In this document: in pieces, positions 62,761-64,000 of the stretch | Layout of the letters: the number at the start of each line of letters is the position of its first letter | Position numbering within the stretch: the first letter of the stretch is position 1 | Assembly (NCBI GenBank): GCA_001936135.1 | Contig: CP012809.1 | Span: 4,203,501-4,267,500, forward strand | Source of the DNA: Saccharomycopsis fibuligera x Saccharomycopsis cf. fibuligera | Taxonomy: Eukaryota > Ascomycota > Saccharomycetes > Ascoideales > Saccharomycopsidaceae | DNA: 64,000 nt | Direction of reading: 5' to 3' | Position numbers and translations under genes: made by a program | The notes under the pieces: generated by a model | Database searches by the model: none | What the model was told of the DNA's origin: nothing | The model's input: the letters and a program-made list of their open reading frames with translations, nothing else

Positions 62761-63655
62761 TTATACAAGATTGGATCCATTGAAACCATCTGCATTGCCT
62801 TCAATAGAAACCCTCTCATTTCCAGTACCATTATACTCGTCCTTTATTTGAATGTTCATGTTATCAATACTATTGTTACTGGCGTCGTTTTGCGCAATAT
62901 TGTTGCTCATACCATTTTCTACGCCAGATTCGTTACTTCCAAAAGAAATATGAATACCCTCATTATCGTTGTTAATATTGCCGTTGCTGCCATTATTGAA
63001 GACATCAGTAGTACTTAAACCATTACCAGCACTAGCAATATTAACATTAGTGTGGATATTGCCATTTCTATTTTGGCTGTTACCATTAATCAAAATATCA
63101 TTACTATTGTCACTAGTACTGTTGTTATTATCGTTGTTGTTGCTGTTGTTCTTATTAGGATTTTGAATATTCTCATTACTGCTGTTATCGGTACTATCGT
63201 TACTGTCACCCATTGCGGTTTTTTTTTCTTGTTCTAATCTATCTCTCTCAGCAATTTCTGCCGCAGTTAAAAATCTCCCGCCTTGCCCTCTTGGTCTTCT
63301 CATAGCGTGTTTGTGTCTAGACTCATGCAAGTATGGTTTTCTGCCACGAGCCACTTTTAGGCTTTCTTCTAATTTGGCTCTAGCAATTCGTCTCTTAAGG
63401 ATTCTGTGATACTGTTTAGCATTCACGTAAAATGGTTCTTCTTGAGTAATAGCAGGTGCGGCGATTGGTGCCAGAAGATTCTGGGTATCATAAGCTGCTG
63501 CAGCAGCTGCTGCTGAAGTACCGGAAGGATCGGAAATCGAGGCAGTTGAAGATTCTCTATTCATTGATATATTGTCATTCAGATTTTGCGGCTGCTGTTG
63601 TTGCTGCGGCTGTTGTTGCTGCGGCTGTTGTGACCGTACTTGATGCTGCTGCTGC

Positions 63656-63689
<34 letters not shown>

Positions 63690-63954
63690 GCTGTTGCTGT
63701 TGTTGCAATAATTGACTCATTGGGTTATACAATGACCCATCAGCAGTAAACCCTGCACCATTATTTGAAAGCTCGTGGATATTCTGACCAGCATTATGAG
63801 TCCCATTTAGGCCTCCATTTATCACTCCAGCAACTGAGTTACTCGAGCTAAGTGCACCTCCATCAAGGGCAGAGACTGGACCTGCAGCAGAGTTGGACAA
63901 TTGAGCACGGAAGATCTGATCATTACGATCAGAATACGAGTTCACCACATCCAT
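62761..63954 (-). CDS. HAP2: CCAAT-binding factor subunit Hap2 (NF-YA)
   Basis: Hap2 is the NF-YA subunit of the CCAAT-binding complex, which in yeasts controls respiration and, in Candida relatives, iron genes with Hap43. The 397-residue product has a Ser/Gly-rich N-terminus, a Gln-rich activation-type region with a long CAA/CAG tract (about residues 82-125), and the NF-YA core near residues 173-232. The core comprises the subunit-association helix [20 protein letters not shown] and the DNA-binding part [19 protein letters not shown] with PRGQGGRFL. About 160 Asn/Ser-rich residues follow. The core is fully conserved. The start is ATG at 63954. Confidence 0.97.
63648..63708 (-). repeat. CAA/CAG microsatellite (poly-Gln) in HAP2
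   Basis: About 20 consecutive Gln codons, mostly CAA with CAG at the ends, within a larger Gln-rich region. Confidence 0.9.
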
Positions 63955-64000
63955 TATATTTGTGTTATCATTCAGTTGCAGGCTAACAACACTGTTTGCA
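63955..64000. other. start of the HAP2 upstream region
   Basis: Only 46 bases remain to the window edge; nothing can be called. Confidence 0.5.

Overview
The window is nuclear DNA of a budding yeast (Saccharomycotina). It holds 28 protein-coding genes, most with clear orthologues in baker's yeast, short intergenic spaces with long A or T runs, and small introns that use GTATGT or GTAAGT donors and TACTAAC-type branch sites close to the acceptor. In-frame CTG codons are scarce in the conserved genes and, where present, often sit where serine fits (for example FMP30 codon 313 and the serine-rich N-terminus of the TBC gene). The most likely origin is therefore the CTG-serine clade (Candida/Lodderomyces/Debaryomyces group). 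Asn- and Gln-rich insertions in many proteins would fit a Lodderomyces- or Candida-like species, but the species is a guess. Products are described with CTG read conventionally as leucine unless stated.

Layout. 1-11.6 kb: YEL1 (Sec7-domain Arf GEF, cut by the left edge), ELP3, calcineurin A, TSR2 and an ECM30/HID1-family gene. 12.5-25.4 kb: compact housekeeping genes: an unknown Asn/Ser-rich protein, a small LAMTOR5/Ego2-like protein, ARP6, LRO1, ERG2, a TBC Rab-GAP, a membrane-anchored URA6-type UMP kinase, an 88-residue coiled-coil protein and an alkyltransferase-like DNA-repair protein. 25.8-30.9 kb: a large ankyrin-RCC1-BTB-BTB gene of the IBTK type. 31-41 kb: a gene-poor, AT-rich stretch with only three genes, all on the minus strand: two paralogous six-cysteine secreted proteins on either side of a VHT1-like biotin transporter. 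41-57 kb: a ROD1-type arrestin, FMP30, a serine carboxypeptidase paralogue that has lost its nucleophile, APL2, REX1 and a second, intact carboxypeptidase. 58-64 kb: RTT102, SHB17, YRB1 and HAP2.

There are no operons; most neighbours are divergent or convergent pairs. Shared themes are lipid and sterol metabolism (LRO1, ERG2, FMP30), vesicle traffic (YEL1, TBC GAP, APL2, HID1, ROD1), chromatin and transcription (ARP6, RTT102, HAP2, ELP3) and secretory proteolysis (two S10 peptidases). Nine spliceosomal introns in eight genes were placed by hand from splice signals and protein continuity; six of the eight lie between 13.8 and 31 kb. No tRNA, rRNA, CRISPR array or recognisable transposon was found.
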